From: Rhodoferax sp. | GTDB taxonomy: Bacteria > Pseudomonadota > Gammaproteobacteria > Burkholderiales > Burkholderiaceae_C | Direction: 5' to 3' | Assembly (NCBI GenBank): GCA_024235935.1 | Contig: JACKLL010000001.1 | Coordinates: 508,629 to 572,628, forward strand | Length of the DNA: 64,000 bases | Shown: piece after piece, positions 1-11,089 of the stretch | Layout of the letters: every line of letters begins with the position of its first letter | Position numbering within the stretch: position 1 is the stretch's first letter | Notes under the pieces: model-generated | What the model was told of the DNA's origin: nothing | The model's input: only the letters and a program-made list of their open reading frames with translations | Database searches by the model: none | Position numbers and translations under genes: made by a program

Positions 1-911
1 TCGCGCACCAGCACCAGGGCGGCATGGCGCAGGCTGTCGAGGCAGGCCCCCACGACCTGCGGCTGGCAGCGCAGGCTGTACGGATCCTGTACCCGGTCGT
101 CGCCGTCCAGATGCGAGTGGCGGATCTCGCTGCCGGCCAGAAGGCTGCGGTAGTACTGCGCCACGTCGATCTGCCCCGGCTGGCCGCGCAAGGCATGGAT
201 GCGCGGATCGAACGGCCCGTCGCTGCCGCGCGCCGCGTCGACGGTCAACGCACCGATCACCAGCGCAGCTTCCAGCACCGGCTCGAACGCGAGCAGGCCG
301 TGCAAGGCCAGCGCCGTCGAGGTCTGCGTACCGTTGATCAGCGCCAGGCCCTCCTTGGGGCCCAGTGTCAACGGCGCGATGCCGGCTTGCGTCAGGGCCG
401 GCAGCGACGGCACCTGCCTGCCGTCCTGCAGCATGGAGCCCTCGCCCATCAAAGCCAGCGTCATGTGGGCCAGCGGCGCCAGGTCGCCGGAGGCGCCCAC
501 CGAGCCGCGCGCCGGCACCCAGGGCACCAGGCCGGCATTGAGCACGGCCAGGATGGTGTCCACCACCACTTCGCGCACGCCCGAAAAGCCACGCGCCAGG
601 CTGGCCGCCTTGAGCGCCAGCATCAGGCGCACGACTGGTGCCGACAGGGGTTCGCCCACGCCGACGCTGTGCGAGCGAATCAGATTGAGCTGCAGGATGG
701 CCAGATCCGACTTGCTGATGCGCTGGTTGGCCAGCTTGCCGAACCCCGTGTTGACGCCGTACACCGGCGCGTCGCCGTCTGCTGCGGCGCGAACCACCGC
801 GGCGCTGGCGCGGATGCCGGAACGGCAGGCTTCAGACAGCGTCAGAGGATCGGCTCCCTGGTGAATGCGCTGCAACTGTTCCAGGGTGAGGGCTCCAGGT
901 TCGATCACCAT
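1..911 (-). CDS. hutH: Histidine ammonia-lyase, C-terminus beyond window
   Basis: First enzyme of histidine breakdown: removes ammonia from L-histidine to give urocanate, in the cytoplasm. The N-terminal 303 residues are present (family about 510); the rest lies left of the window. Reading from the ATG at 911, residues near 50 contain GVNTGFGKLA, and SVGASGDLAPLA surrounds the Ala-Ser-Gly triad (about residues 140-142) that cyclises into the MIO electrophile of this family. The start lies one base after the hutU stop, so the two genes are co-transcribed and probably translationally coupled. It belongs to the leftward arm of the hut locus facing the HutC operator. Confidence 0.95.
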   Translation of the reverse strand, partial: MVIEPGALTLEQLQRIHQGADPLTLSEACRSGIRASAAVVRAAADGDAPVYGVNTGFGKLANQRISKSDLAILQLNLIRSHSVGVGEPLSAPVVRLMLALKAASLARGFSGVREVVVDTILAVLNAGLVPWVPARGSVGASGDLAPLAHMTLALMGEGSMLQDGRQVPSLPALTQAGIAPLTLGPKEGLALINGTQTSTALALHGLLAFEPVLEAALVIGALTVDAARGSDGPFDPRIHALRGQPGQIDVAQYYRSLLAGSEIRHSHLDGDDRVQDPYSLRCQPQVVGACLDSLRHAALVLVR

Positions 912-912
912 G

Positions 913-2616
<1,704 letters not shown>

Positions 2617-2665
2617 GGAAATCTCCTTGGACGGGTGTGACTGCGATGATGTACGGAGCGCAGTT

Positions 2666-2683
2666 TACTTGACTAGACAAGTA
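2666..2683. promoter_or_regulatory. Probable HutC (GntR-family) operator
   Basis: TACTTGACTAGACAAGTA is an inverted repeat with arms TACTTG/CAAGTA, broken only at two central positions. It lies between the divergent hutU and hutC genes and resembles the CTTGTATATACAAG-type sites bound by HutC repressors. Known HutC proteins release DNA on binding urocanate. That this site controls both arms here is inferred from position and resemblance. Confidence 0.75.
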
Positions 2684-2715
2684 TATGCAACTATGATCCG
2701 TCCACGACCGTTTTC

Positions 2716-3477
2716 ATGGGACCAGGACCACCCGCCATGCCACCTTCCGCTGCGGCATCCGATGCCGAAAGCCGCGCCACCCGGGCGCCGTATGCCCGGG
2801 TCAAGGCCTTTCTCAAGCAGGGACTCTCCAGCGGTCGCTGGCCACCGGACGCGCTGATGCCGTCCGAATCCGAACTGGTGTCACAGTTCGGCGTCAGCCG
2901 CATGACGGTGACGCGCGCCTTGCGCGAGCTGCAATCCGAGGGTCTGGTGACGCGGGTCCAGGGCCTGGGCACCTATGCCGCCCATCTGGCGCCCGTCTCA
3001 TCCACGCTGACCATCCGCGACCTGCACGACGAAATCGCGGCGCGCGGTCACCGCCACCACGCGGTGGTGCACTTCGCGCGCGAAGAGCCCTGCACGGCCA
3101 TGCTGGCGCCCAGGCTCGGCCTGACAACGGGCGATCCGGTGTTCCACTCGCTGATCGTCCATTACGAAAACGACATCGCGCTTCAGTGCGAAGACCGCTA
3201 CGTCAATCCGGCGTGCGCGCCGGACTACCTGACGGTCGACTTCACACAGACCACGCCGACCCACTATCTGCTCGAGGTCGCGCCGCTGTGGGAAGCCCAA
3301 TATGCCATCGAGTCCGGCAATGCCACCGCGCAGGAAGCGCGGCTGCTGGGCATCGGCGCGCGCGACCCCTGCCTGATCATCGTGCGCCGCACCGTCAACC
3401 ACAATGTGCCCATCACGCTGGCACGCCTGGTCCATCCAGGCGCCCGCTACCGGCTCGAAGGCCAGTTCTCTCCATGA
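2716..3477 (+). CDS. hutC: Histidine-utilisation repressor, GntR/HutC family
   Basis: Transcriptional repressor of the hut genes that senses urocanate. The N-terminal winged helix (about residues 25-95) contains the GntR signature PSESELVSQFGVSRMTVTRALRELQSEGLVTRVQGLGTYA; the rest is a UTRA-type ligand domain (DPVFHSLIVHYEND, then a C-terminal ARLVHPGARYRL). It is the first gene of the rightward hutCDIGF unit, and its TGA overlaps the hutD ATG. The start is uncertain: ATG at 2716 is used, but the in-frame ATG at 2737 is equally possible and neither has a clear ribosome-binding site. Confidence 0.92.
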   Translation: MGPGPPAMPPSAAASDAESRATRAPYARVKAFLKQGLSSGRWPPDALMPSESELVSQFGVSRMTVTRALRELQSEGLVTRVQGLGTYAAHLAPVSSTLTIRDLHDEIAARGHRHHAVVHFAREEPCTAMLAPRLGLTTGDPVFHSLIVHYENDIALQCEDRYVNPACAPDYLTVDFTQTTPTHYLLEVAPLWEAQYAIESGNATAQEARLLGIGARDPCLIIVRRTVNHNVPITLARLVHPGARYRLEGQFSP

Positions 3478-4037
3478 CCCTGCACCAGATCGATGTGAAT
3501 GCCGTCCAGCCCCAGGCCTGGCGCAATGGCGGCGGCCAGACCCGCGAACTGTGGACTTGGCCATCCACCGGACCCTGGCAGCTGCGCATCAGCCGCGCCG
3601 ACATCGACCGCGATGGCCCGTTCTCGGCGTTCCCGGGCGTGCGGCGCTGGTTTGCGGTGCTTCAAGGCACTGGCGTCGAGCTGCAGTTCGGTGACGCACG
3701 GCACATCCTGCATGCGGGCGACCCGGCCTTGTGCTTCGACGGCGCCCAGGCCCCCGGATGCCGGCTGCTGGACGGTGCCACGCAAGACCTCAACCTGATG
3801 ACCCATGGTGGTGATGCCCTGATGGAGAGGGTCCGCGCGCAGCTGCCATGGACCACGCCGTATCGGATGCGCGGCCTGTACACCACAGCTGCGGGCGTCT
3901 GGCGCGATGGTGCGCAGCAGCGCGTACTGCCGGCCCACACCCTGCTGTGGGATGACGCGCCGGCGACCAGGCCCTGGCAATTCGAGGCCGAAGCAGAAAC
4001 ACTGGCATGGTGGCTGGGCTTCTCGCCGGCAAAATAG
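3474..4037 (+). CDS. hutD: HutD-family protein
   Basis: A cupin-fold protein found in many hut loci; its exact role is unsettled, and it has been suggested to set an upper limit on hut activity. The 187 residues fit the family. Family features are the opening [40 protein letters not shown] and the aspartate/histidine-rich middle. The ATG overlaps the hutC stop (ATGA), which fixes the start and suggests coupled translation. A longer open frame to the left is only a shadow of hutC. Confidence 0.9.
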   Translation: MTLHQIDVNAVQPQAWRNGGGQTRELWTWPSTGPWQLRISRADIDRDGPFSAFPGVRRWFAVLQGTGVELQFGDARHILHAGDPALCFDGAQAPGCRLLDGATQDLNLMTHGGDALMERVRAQLPWTTPYRMRGLYTTAAGVWRDGAQQRVLPAHTLLWDDAPATRPWQFEAEAETLAWWLGFSPAK

Positions 4038-4041
4038 ACCC

Positions 4042-5259
4042 ATGGCAGAACCCACGCTCTGGCGCAATACCCGTTTGGCGACCCTGACCGACGACACCGA
4101 CTGGGGTTTGATCGACGACGGCGCCTTGCTGGTCGATTCCGGCAAGCTGGCCTGGGTCGGTGCCCTGCGCGACCTGCCGCCCGCCCTGCGCCACACAGTG
4201 GCGCGCGAGGTCGACCTGGGCGGCGCACTCGTGACTCCTGGCCTGGTGGATTGCCACACCCACCTCGTATACGGCGGCCAGCGCGCACGTGAATTCGAAA
4301 TGCGCCTGCAAGGCGCCAGCTACGAGGCGATCGCCCGGGCTGGCGGCGGCATCCGCGCAACGGTTGCGGCAACCCGCGCCGCCAGCGACGGGCAGTTGCT
4401 GCAGTCCGCCCGCAAGCGCGCCGCGGCACTGCTGGCAGAAGGCGTGACCACCCTCGAGATCAAGTCCGGCTACGGGCTGTCCCTGCAGGACGAGCGGCGC
4501 TGCCTGTCGGTGGCGCGCGCACTTGGCAATGACATGCCGCTGACGGTGTGCACCAGCTTTCTGGCCGCACATGCGCTGCCGCCCGAATTCGACGGCCGCG
4601 CCGACGCCTACATCGACGCCGTCTGCGCCTGGATGCCGGTGCTGCAGGGTGAAGGCCTGATCGATGCGGTCGACGCGTTCTGCGAGAACATCGGCTTCAC
4701 GCCCGCGCAGACGCGCCGGGTGTTCGAGACTGCGCGCAGCCTCGGTCTGCCGGTGAAGCTGCATGCCGAACAACTCAGCGACCAGGGCGGCGCCACGCTG
4801 GCCGCCAGCTTCGGCGCCTTGTCGTGCGACCACCTCGAATGGCTCAGCGAGGCCGGCGTCCAGTCCATGCGCGCCAGCGGTACGGTCGCCGTGCTGCTGC
4901 CCGGTGCCTACTATTACCTGCGCGAGACACGGCTGCCGCCGATTGCCAGCCTGCGCCTTGCCGGCGTGCCGATCGCGCTGGCGAGCGACCACAACCCCGG
5001 CTCCAGCCCCGGCCTGTCATTGCTGCTGATGGTCAACATGGCCTGTACCCTGTTCCGCCTGACCCCGCTCGAAGCCGTGCTGGGCGTCACCGCGCACGGC
5101 GCACGCGCACTCGGGCTGGGCGACCGCGGCCGACTGCGGACCGGCCTGCGGGCCGACTTCGCCGTCTGGGACCTGGAGCATCCGAATGAACTGGCCTACG
5201 GGTTCGGCTACAACCCCTGCCGGCGCGTCGTCGCCGGCGGCATCGACCTCTCTTCATGA
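4042..5259 (+). CDS. hutI: Imidazolonepropionase
   Basis: Third hut enzyme: opens the ring of imidazolonepropionate to give N-formimino-L-glutamate. It is a metal-dependent amidohydrolase of 405 residues, the family size. Metal-ligand and substrate motifs are in order: [19 protein letters not shown] (about residue 68), [16 protein letters not shown] and [10 protein letters not shown]. The ATG at 4042 gives the usual family N-terminus ([15 protein letters not shown]) and lies four bases after hutD; the open frame extends further left only because it overlaps hutD out of frame. The stop overlaps the start of hutG. Confidence 0.96.
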   Translation: MAEPTLWRNTRLATLTDDTDWGLIDDGALLVDSGKLAWVGALRDLPPALRHTVAREVDLGGALVTPGLVDCHTHLVYGGQRAREFEMRLQGASYEAIARAGGGIRATVAATRAASDGQLLQSARKRAAALLAEGVTTLEIKSGYGLSLQDERRCLSVARALGNDMPLTVCTSFLAAHALPPEFDGRADAYIDAVCAWMPVLQGEGLIDAVDAFCENIGFTPAQTRRVFETARSLGLPVKLHAEQLSDQGGATLAASFGALSCDHLEWLSEAGVQSMRASGTVAVLLPGAYYYLRETRLPPIASLRLAGVPIALASDHNPGSSPGLSLLLMVNMACTLFRLTPLEAVLGVTAHGARALGLGDRGRLRTGLRADFAVWDLEHPNELAYGFGYNPCRRVVAGGIDLSS

Positions 5260-6056
5260 CAGAAACCATCCATACCCTGCACCGCGGCACCCGCCCGCTG
5301 CTGATCAGCGTGCCCCACGTGGGCACCCGCATCCCGGTCGACCAGAAGCAGCGCTACCTGCCACGCGCCCTCGACGTGGAGGACACCGACTGGCATCTCG
5401 AACGCGTCTACGCCTTTGCCAAGGCCATGGGTGCGAGCCTGATCGTGCCGCGTTATTCCCGCTTCCTGATCGACCTCAACCGTTCGCCGGACAACACGCC
5501 CATGTATGCGGGGGCCAACAACACCGAGCTGTGCCCCACCCGCTTCTTCACCGGCGAGCCGATCTACCACGAAGGGCAGGCCCCCGATGCCGACGAGGTC
5601 CAGCGGCGCCGCCAGATCTACTGGCAGCCGTACCACGATGCGCTGGCGCATGAGCTGGCGCGGCTCAAGGCCGAACACGGCCATGCGGTGCTGTTCGACG
5701 GGCACAGCATCAAGTCCACGCTGCCCTGGCTGTTCGAAGGCAAGTTGCCAGACCTCAACCTGGGCACCGCAAACGGGGCCAGCTGCGCACCGGATCTGCG
5801 CGCCGCCCTGATGAAGGTGCTGGAAGATCAGGATCGCTTCACGCAGGTCACCGATGGCCGCTTCAAGGGCGGCCACATCACGCGCCATTACGGGCAGCCG
5901 CAAGACGGTATCCATGCCGTCCAGCTCGAAATGTGCTGGAGCACCTACATGCAGGAAACGCCACCCTACGCGCTCGATGCGACGCGCGCAGCAGCGCTGG
6001 AGCCGACCCTGAAGGCACTGGTGCAGACCATGCTGGACTGGAGCCCCGATGCCTGA
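5256..6056 (+). CDS. hutG: N-formylglutamate deformylase
   Basis: Last enzyme of the five-step pathway: hydrolyses N-formyl-L-glutamate to glutamate and formate. The 266 residues carry family signatures [27 protein letters not shown] and the C-terminal [28 protein letters not shown]. It belongs to the FGase family rather than the arginase-like formiminoglutamase also called HutG, which agrees with hutF being next door. The ATG overlaps the hutI stop by four bases, and the end overlaps hutF by eight. Confidence 0.95.
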   Translation: MTETIHTLHRGTRPLLISVPHVGTRIPVDQKQRYLPRALDVEDTDWHLERVYAFAKAMGASLIVPRYSRFLIDLNRSPDNTPMYAGANNTELCPTRFFTGEPIYHEGQAPDADEVQRRRQIYWQPYHDALAHELARLKAEHGHAVLFDGHSIKSTLPWLFEGKLPDLNLGTANGASCAPDLRAALMKVLEDQDRFTQVTDGRFKGGHITRHYGQPQDGIHAVQLEMCWSTYMQETPPYALDATRAAALEPTLKALVQTMLDWSPDA

Positions 6057-7431
6057 GCAAAGCCTGTGGGCCCCGCAGGCCTGGATCGACGGCCGCTGGC
6101 AGAGCGCGGTCCTGCTGGACATCGACGCCCAGGGCCGCTGGCATGCCATCACACCAGATGTGCCCCATCCGCCAGCACATGCACGCGTACTTCGCGGGCC
6201 TGTACTGCCGGGCCTGGTCGACGCGCACAGCCATGCGTTTCAGCGCGCGTTCGCCGGTCTGTCCGAGCGGCGTGAATCGGAGTCGGACGATTTCTGGTCC
6301 TGGCGCGAGCGCATGTACCGGGTGGCGCTGCGCATCACGCCCCAGCAGATGCGCGCGATCGCGGCCCAGCTGTATGTGGAGCTGCTGCGCGGCGGTTATA
6401 CCCAGGTCTGCGAATTCCATTACCTGCACCATGACGTCTCCGGCAAACCCTATGCCGACCCTGCCACGATGGGATGGGCCGTGGCAGATGCGGCGCACGA
6501 CGCCGGGATCGGGCTGACCCTGCTGCCGGTGCTGTACCAGCGCGCCGGGTTTGCACTACCCACGCTGCGCGATGACCAGCGCCGTTTCGCCGGCTCGCCG
6601 GCGATGGTGCACGACCTGTGCCGGGCGGCACAGTCCAGCGGCCGCGCGAACATCAACGCTGGCGTGGCCGTGCATTCGCTGCGCGCCGCCGGACCGGATG
6701 CGATCCGGGAATTGATGGCGCTGGTCGGCGACACCGACATGCCCGTCCACATCCACGTCGCGGAGCAGACGGCGGAGGTCGATGACTGCCTCAAGGCCAC
6801 CGGCAAGCGCCCGATCGGCTACCTGTGCGAAGACCTGGCGCCGGATGCCCGCTGGCAACTGGTGCACGCCACCCACGCGACAGCGGCCGAGATCGAGGCA
6901 GTCGGTCGCAGCGGCGCGGGCATCGTCATCTGCCCTGCGACCGAAGGCAACCTGGGCGACGGACTGACCGACCTGGCGGGCTGGCTGCACGCCGGTGTGC
7001 CCATGGCCATCGGCTCGGACAGCCATGTCGTGCGCAACTGGCCGGAGGAACTGCGCTGGCTCGAGTACGGTCAGCGCCTGGTGCACCGCAAGCGCAATGT
7101 CGCCGCCTGGCCCGGTCGGCAAAGTGCGACCGCAGCGCGTCTGTTCGATGCGGCGCTGGGTGCTGGCGGCAAAGCTGCTGGCCAGTCTGCCTGGGGCCTG
7201 GTCTGCGGCGCCAGGGCCGACGCACTGGTCCTGGACACCACGGCGCCCGCACTGCGGGGCATCCCGGCCAGCCACCAGCTCGATGCGCTGGTGTTCGCCT
7301 CGGGCGAGCCGGTGCTGTCGGAGGTCCTCGTCGCCGGCGCGGTGCGCCTGACGAACGGCCGCCACCCCGACGAGGCTGCGATCGCCGGGAATTTCGAATC
7401 GGCGATGCAGGCATTGTGGCGCAGCGACTGA
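6049..7431 (+). CDS. hutF: Formimidoylglutamate deiminase
   Basis: Fourth reaction of the pathway: deaminates N-formimino-L-glutamate to N-formyl-L-glutamate plus ammonia. It is an amidohydrolase-superfamily protein of 460 residues. Motifs include DAHSHAFQRAFAGLSER (metal ligands HxH), the family segment SDDFWSWRERMYRVA, HIHVAEQ, and the C-terminal GSDSHVVRNWPEELRWLEYGQRL. With hutG it replaces the one-step formiminoglutamase of other bacteria. It overlaps hutG by eight bases and closes the rightward operon. Confidence 0.95.
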   Translation: MPEQSLWAPQAWIDGRWQSAVLLDIDAQGRWHAITPDVPHPPAHARVLRGPVLPGLVDAHSHAFQRAFAGLSERRESESDDFWSWRERMYRVALRITPQQMRAIAAQLYVELLRGGYTQVCEFHYLHHDVSGKPYADPATMGWAVADAAHDAGIGLTLLPVLYQRAGFALPTLRDDQRRFAGSPAMVHDLCRAAQSSGRANINAGVAVHSLRAAGPDAIRELMALVGDTDMPVHIHVAEQTAEVDDCLKATGKRPIGYLCEDLAPDARWQLVHATHATAAEIEAVGRSGAGIVICPATEGNLGDGLTDLAGWLHAGVPMAIGSDSHVVRNWPEELRWLEYGQRLVHRKRNVAAWPGRQSATAARLFDAALGAGGKAAGQSAWGLVCGARADALVLDTTAPALRGIPASHQLDALVFASGEPVLSEVLVAGAVRLTNGRHPDEAAIAGNFESAMQALWRSD

Positions 7432-7519
7432 CCCGCGCCGCCGATTTGCGGGCTGTTGATGCCGCCACGCCGGCCACGCGCGGGCGCGACCGCCCGGTAC
7501 AGCAAGGCTACGGCCGCCA

Positions 7520-7705
7520 TTAGCGCAACGTTCGACGGTGGCGTGTGCGCTTGCCGCCTTGGGCAGGGCGCGGCGCGGAGCCGCCGCGCGACCTGTGCCG
7601 GCGCGCCAGCGCCAGCAACAGGCCGATCGCCAGCAGCACCAGGATCAGGCCGGCATAGAAACTGCGGTCGCCCAGCCACTGGGCAAGAACATCGGATTCA
7701 GGCAT
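7520..7705 (-). CDS. Small single-pass membrane protein, unknown
   Basis: A 61-residue open frame, MPESDVLAQWLGDRS followed by a hydrophobic segment (FYAGLILVLLAIGLLLALA, about residues 16-34) and a very basic tail ending RRTLR. It occupies most of the otherwise empty gap between hutF and the L,D-transpeptidase, on the opposite strand. A membrane span followed by arginine-rich residues is typical of small inner-membrane proteins with a cytoplasmic tail. No family is recognised and the ribosome-binding site is not strong, so it may not be expressed. Confidence 0.45.
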   Translation of the reverse strand: MPESDVLAQWLGDRSFYAGLILVLLAIGLLLALARRHRSRGGSAPRPAQGGKRTRHRRTLR

Positions 7706-7791
7706 GGGGTGTCGGTGGCCGTCACGCCCATCCGGGCGCAAACGCTGACCATTGTGCCTCGGCCCTGCGATCACGGCTATGCTCAGTGCCT

Positions 7792-9408
7792 GTGAAGAGT
7801 TCTCCCATTGCGACGCTGCAGCATCGGCCTGACGCAGCACCCGCGGGTCTTGCCGTCCGGTTTCGCCGCGCCATTGCCGGTGTGCTGCTGGCGGTCGCCT
7901 GCGTCCCACTGGCGGCGCTTGCCGACCTGGCCCTGCCATGGTTCGAAGCCGAACGTCCGAGCGCACAGGCCTTGCAGGCGGCGGCGCTGCTGGTATCGGC
8001 AGACACGCAGGGCCTGGAGCCGGCCGACTACGATGCACAGCGGCTGGACCACGCCGTCCAGCGGGCCCGGCAAGGGTTCGTCATTGACGCACCCCAGCGC
8101 GCCCGGCTCGACGCCGCGCTGACCCAGGCCGTGCAGCGCTACCTCACGGATCTGGCCCGCGGCCGTGTCGCACCGTCGCGCGTCGGCGCCGACTTCAGCC
8201 CCGCCAGCCATGGGGCATTCGACATCGGCATGCAACTGCAGACGGCACTGGCCAGCGGCGGGTTCGACGCGCTGGCATCCCACATGGCGGACCAGGCGCC
8301 CATGGCCGCCCGGCTGCGCGATCTGCTGGCCCATTACCGCGCGATGGCGCAGAGCCGGCTCTGGGACATCCCCTTGCCACCTCCCCCGGGGGGCAAACTG
8401 GTATCCGGCCAGGCCTACACTGGCATGGCGACGCTGGTCGGCCGGCTGATGCTGCTGGGCGATCTGCCAGCGGACAGCACCCCGCCCGAGGTGATGGACA
8501 CCCGCCTGACAGCGGCGGTCGAGCGCTTCCAGCTGCGCCATGGCCTGTTGGTCGACGGCGTGGTCGGACGCAACACACTGGCACAGCTGGCGGTCACGCC
8601 GCAGCAGCGGGCACGTCAGATCGCGCTGGCGATGGAACGCATGCGCTGGACGCCCTTGCTGCAGGCCCCGCGCATGATCGTCGTCAACGTGCCCGAGTTC
8701 GTGCTGCGCGCCTATGAAGTCCGGCAAGGCCGGATGGACGTGCGGCTGACGATGAACATCATCGTCGGCAAGGCGCTGGACACCCGCACACCGCTGTTCG
8801 ACGAAGACATGCGATTCATCGAGTTCAGCCCGAACTGGAACGTGCCGTATTCCATTGCCAGCAAGGAGCTGGTGCCACGCCTGCGCAAGGAGCCGGCCTA
8901 TTTCACCCAACAGGGCTTCGAGTTCGTCACGGATACCGGCGCCGTGGTCGACACGCTGAGCCCGGCGCATCTGGATGCCGTGCTGGCGGGGCGCTGGCGC
9001 ATCCGCCAGCGCCCCGGACCGTTGAACGCCCTGGGAGACATCAAGTTCATCTTCCCGAACAACGATGCGATCTACCTGCACCACACGCCTTCACCGGGCC
9101 TGTTCGCGCGCACACGGCGGGACTTCAGCCACGGCTGCATCCGGGTCGAGGCGCCGGTGGCCCTGGCCCGTTTCGTTCTGCAGGACGACCCGGCATGGAC
9201 CGAAGCGCGGATTCGCGACGCGATGACGCTCGGAGTGTCCCGGACCATTCGCCTGCAGGAACCCATCCCGGTACTGATCGCGTACAGCACCGTCGTCGTG
9301 AAGCAGGGCATGGTTTTTTTCCTGCCCGATATCTACGGGCACGACGCCACGCTCGACAAGGCGCTGCAGGACTATTCGCGCGCGATTCGCCACGCCGAAT
9401 TGCCATGA
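7792..9408 (+). CDS. L,D-transpeptidase, YcbB/LdtD type
   Basis: Periplasmic peptidoglycan cross-linking enzyme forming meso-diaminopimelate 3-3 links. The GTG at 7792 is chosen because it gives a basic stretch then a hydrophobic signal segment (AIAGVLLAVACVPLAALA), while the longer upstream frame encodes no plausible protein. The 538 residues contain an N-terminal region, a peptidoglycan-binding motif (VERFQLRHGLLVDGVVGRNTLAQL, about 240-265) and a YkuD catalytic domain with the nucleophilic cysteine in FSHGCIRVEAP (about residue 448). Domain order matches the E. coli YcbB family. It stands next to another murein enzyme gene, 38 bases downstream. Confidence 0.88.
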   Translation: MKSSPIATLQHRPDAAPAGLAVRFRRAIAGVLLAVACVPLAALADLALPWFEAERPSAQALQAAALLVSADTQGLEPADYDAQRLDHAVQRARQGFVIDAPQRARLDAALTQAVQRYLTDLARGRVAPSRVGADFSPASHGAFDIGMQLQTALASGGFDALASHMADQAPMAARLRDLLAHYRAMAQSRLWDIPLPPPPGGKLVSGQAYTGMATLVGRLMLLGDLPADSTPPEVMDTRLTAAVERFQLRHGLLVDGVVGRNTLAQLAVTPQQRARQIALAMERMRWTPLLQAPRMIVVNVPEFVLRAYEVRQGRMDVRLTMNIIVGKALDTRTPLFDEDMRFIEFSPNWNVPYSIASKELVPRLRKEPAYFTQQGFEFVTDTGAVVDTLSPAHLDAVLAGRWRIRQRPGPLNALGDIKFIFPNNDAIYLHHTPSPGLFARTRRDFSHGCIRVEAPVALARFVLQDDPAWTEARIRDAMTLGVSRTIRLQEPIPVLIAYSTVVVKQGMVFFLPDIYGHDATLDKALQDYSRAIRHAELP

Positions 9409-9445
9409 ATCCGGCACTTTTCCCCCGCGTGATACGCTAACGGCC

Positions 9446-10009
9446 ATGCCGACATCCCTGATTGCGCCGGCGCGCCGCCGGATTCTGCGCGACACCTCCC
9501 GCCTTGTCCTGGCCACTGCTGCATGGCCGCTGCTTTCGCTTCCGGCGCGCGCTGCGTCCACCGACACGCGCAGCCTGCAGCTGGACCATACCCATACCGG
9601 CGAGAAGATCTCGCTGGTCTACGCCTCGGCCGGCCAATACCTGCCGCAGGCATTGCAGCAACTGAACCACTTCCTGCGCGACCATTACACCGGCGAGGTC
9701 GGCGCCATCGATCCGGGCCTGCTCGATCTGCTGCACGAGGTGCAGGTCTCCCTCGGCGCGCCCCGGCCGTTCCAGGTGATCTCCGGCTACCGCTGTCCGA
9801 AGACCAATGAACGTTTGCGGTCGACAGGCGGTGGCGGCGTTGCCAGGCGCAGCCTGCACATGGACGGCAAGGCCATCGACATCCGCATTCCCGGCGTCCC
9901 GCTGACCGATCTGCGCGACGCCGCACTGGCGCTCAGGACCGGTGGCGTCGGCACCTACATGCGCGACCAGTTCGTGCATGTCGACACCGGCCGCGTCCGC
10001 AGCTGGTAG
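9446..10009 (+). CDS. MepK-like (DUF882) murein endopeptidase
   Basis: Exported peptidase of the M15/DUF882 family; characterised members such as E. coli MepK cut 3-3 cross-links made by L,D-transpeptidases, which suits its place just after such an enzyme. The 187 residues begin with an RRR-containing signal region (about 1-37). The catalytic domain shows QVISGYRCPKTNERLR, the zinc motif SLHMDGKAIDIRIPG and the late ligand motif QFVHVDTGR near the end. Whether export is by the Tat or Sec route is not certain: the arginines are present but the consensus is weak. Confidence 0.88.
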   Translation: MPTSLIAPARRRILRDTSRLVLATAAWPLLSLPARAASTDTRSLQLDHTHTGEKISLVYASAGQYLPQALQQLNHFLRDHYTGEVGAIDPGLLDLLHEVQVSLGAPRPFQVISGYRCPKTNERLRSTGGGGVARRSLHMDGKAIDIRIPGVPLTDLRDAALALRTGGVGTYMRDQFVHVDTGRVRSW

Positions 10010-10014
10010 GTGCC

Positions 10015-10935
10015 TCACCCGCGCGGGTGGTGCTGCGCATGCAATGACTTGAGCCGCTCGCGCGCGATGTGCGTGTAGATCGTCGTGGTCGAGATGTCGG
10101 CATGGCCAAGCAGCATCTGCACCGCCCGCAGATCGGCGCCATGGTTGAGCAGGTGCGTGGCGAAGGCATGGCGCAGCGTGTGCGGTGACGGCGCCGTCGC
10201 CAACCCCGCCTGGCGCGCGTATTTCTTGACGATGTTCCAGAACATCACCCGGGACATCGCACTGCCGGCATGGATGCCGCTGCTGGTGACGAACAGAGAC
10301 ACGGTCTGGTGCGCACCCAGCAGCTGCGGCCGGACCTGCTGCAGGTAGCGCCCCAGCCATGCGCTGGCCTCTTCGCCGAACGGCACCAGGCGCTCCTTGT
10401 TGCCCTTGCCGAAGACCCGCAGCACGTTCTCCTGCAGACTGATGTTCAGCACCCGCAGGCCGACCAGTTCGCTGACGCGCAAGCCACTGGCATACATCAG
10501 CTCCAGCATGGTGCGGTCGCGCACGCCCAGCAGTGTCGACACGTCGGGCGCGGCCAGCAAGGCCTCGACCTGGGCCTCGGTCAGGGTCTTGGGCACGCGC
10601 AGCGCCTGGCGCGCGGCCTGCAACTTGAGCGTCGGATCCACGGCCACACGGTTCTCGCGCAAGGCCCAGCGAAAGAAGCGCTTGAACACCGTCAGTCGGC
10701 GGTTGGCCGTGGTCGCCTTGGTCTGCGCATGCCGTGCCGCGAAATAGGCATTGAGCTGCAGCTCGCCCGCCTCCAGCAGACCGCCCCCCTGCGCCCGCAG
10801 CCAGACCGCCAGCAACACAAGATCGCGCCGATAGGCCGACATCGTGTTGCGGGACAGACCTTGCTCCAGCCACACCGCGTCGGTGAATGCGTCGATCTGC
10901 AGCAGATCGGTCGGGTTCGGGGCAGTTGCGGGCAT
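10015..10935 (-). CDS. xerD: Tyrosine recombinase XerD
   Basis: Site-specific recombinase that, with XerC, resolves chromosome dimers at dif. The start at 10935 (MPATAPNPTDLLQIDAF) gives 306 residues, the usual length; the open frame extends about 30 residues further upstream with no family resemblance. The N-terminal SAM-like domain (to about residue 110) is followed by the catalytic domain with SGLRVSEL, GKGNKERLVP, HTLRHAFATHLL, LGHADISTTTIYTHI, supplying the R-K-H-R-H-Y set. It converges on the MepK-like gene with a five-base gap. It is the housekeeping XerD type, not an integron or phage integrase. Confidence 0.93.
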   Translation of the reverse strand: MPATAPNPTDLLQIDAFTDAVWLEQGLSRNTMSAYRRDLVLLAVWLRAQGGGLLEAGELQLNAYFAARHAQTKATTANRRLTVFKRFFRWALRENRVAVDPTLKLQAARQALRVPKTLTEAQVEALLAAPDVSTLLGVRDRTMLELMYASGLRVSELVGLRVLNISLQENVLRVFGKGNKERLVPFGEEASAWLGRYLQQVRPQLLGAHQTVSLFVTSSGIHAGSAMSRVMFWNIVKKYARQAGLATAPSPHTLRHAFATHLLNHGADLRAVQMLLGHADISTTTIYTHIARERLKSLHAQHHPRG

Positions 10936-11089
10936 GGATGGCAAGCTCGGGTCGTACGCGCAAGGACGCCGCAGCGTCGGTTTGCGCATGCGACGCTGCG
11001 AACAGCAAGCGTCGATGGTAACGGCCGCCATGCCTGCGCCCTGCGAACCTCTGTGATCGTGCGGCCAGTCCGCTCGCCGCCCAGTTGGT

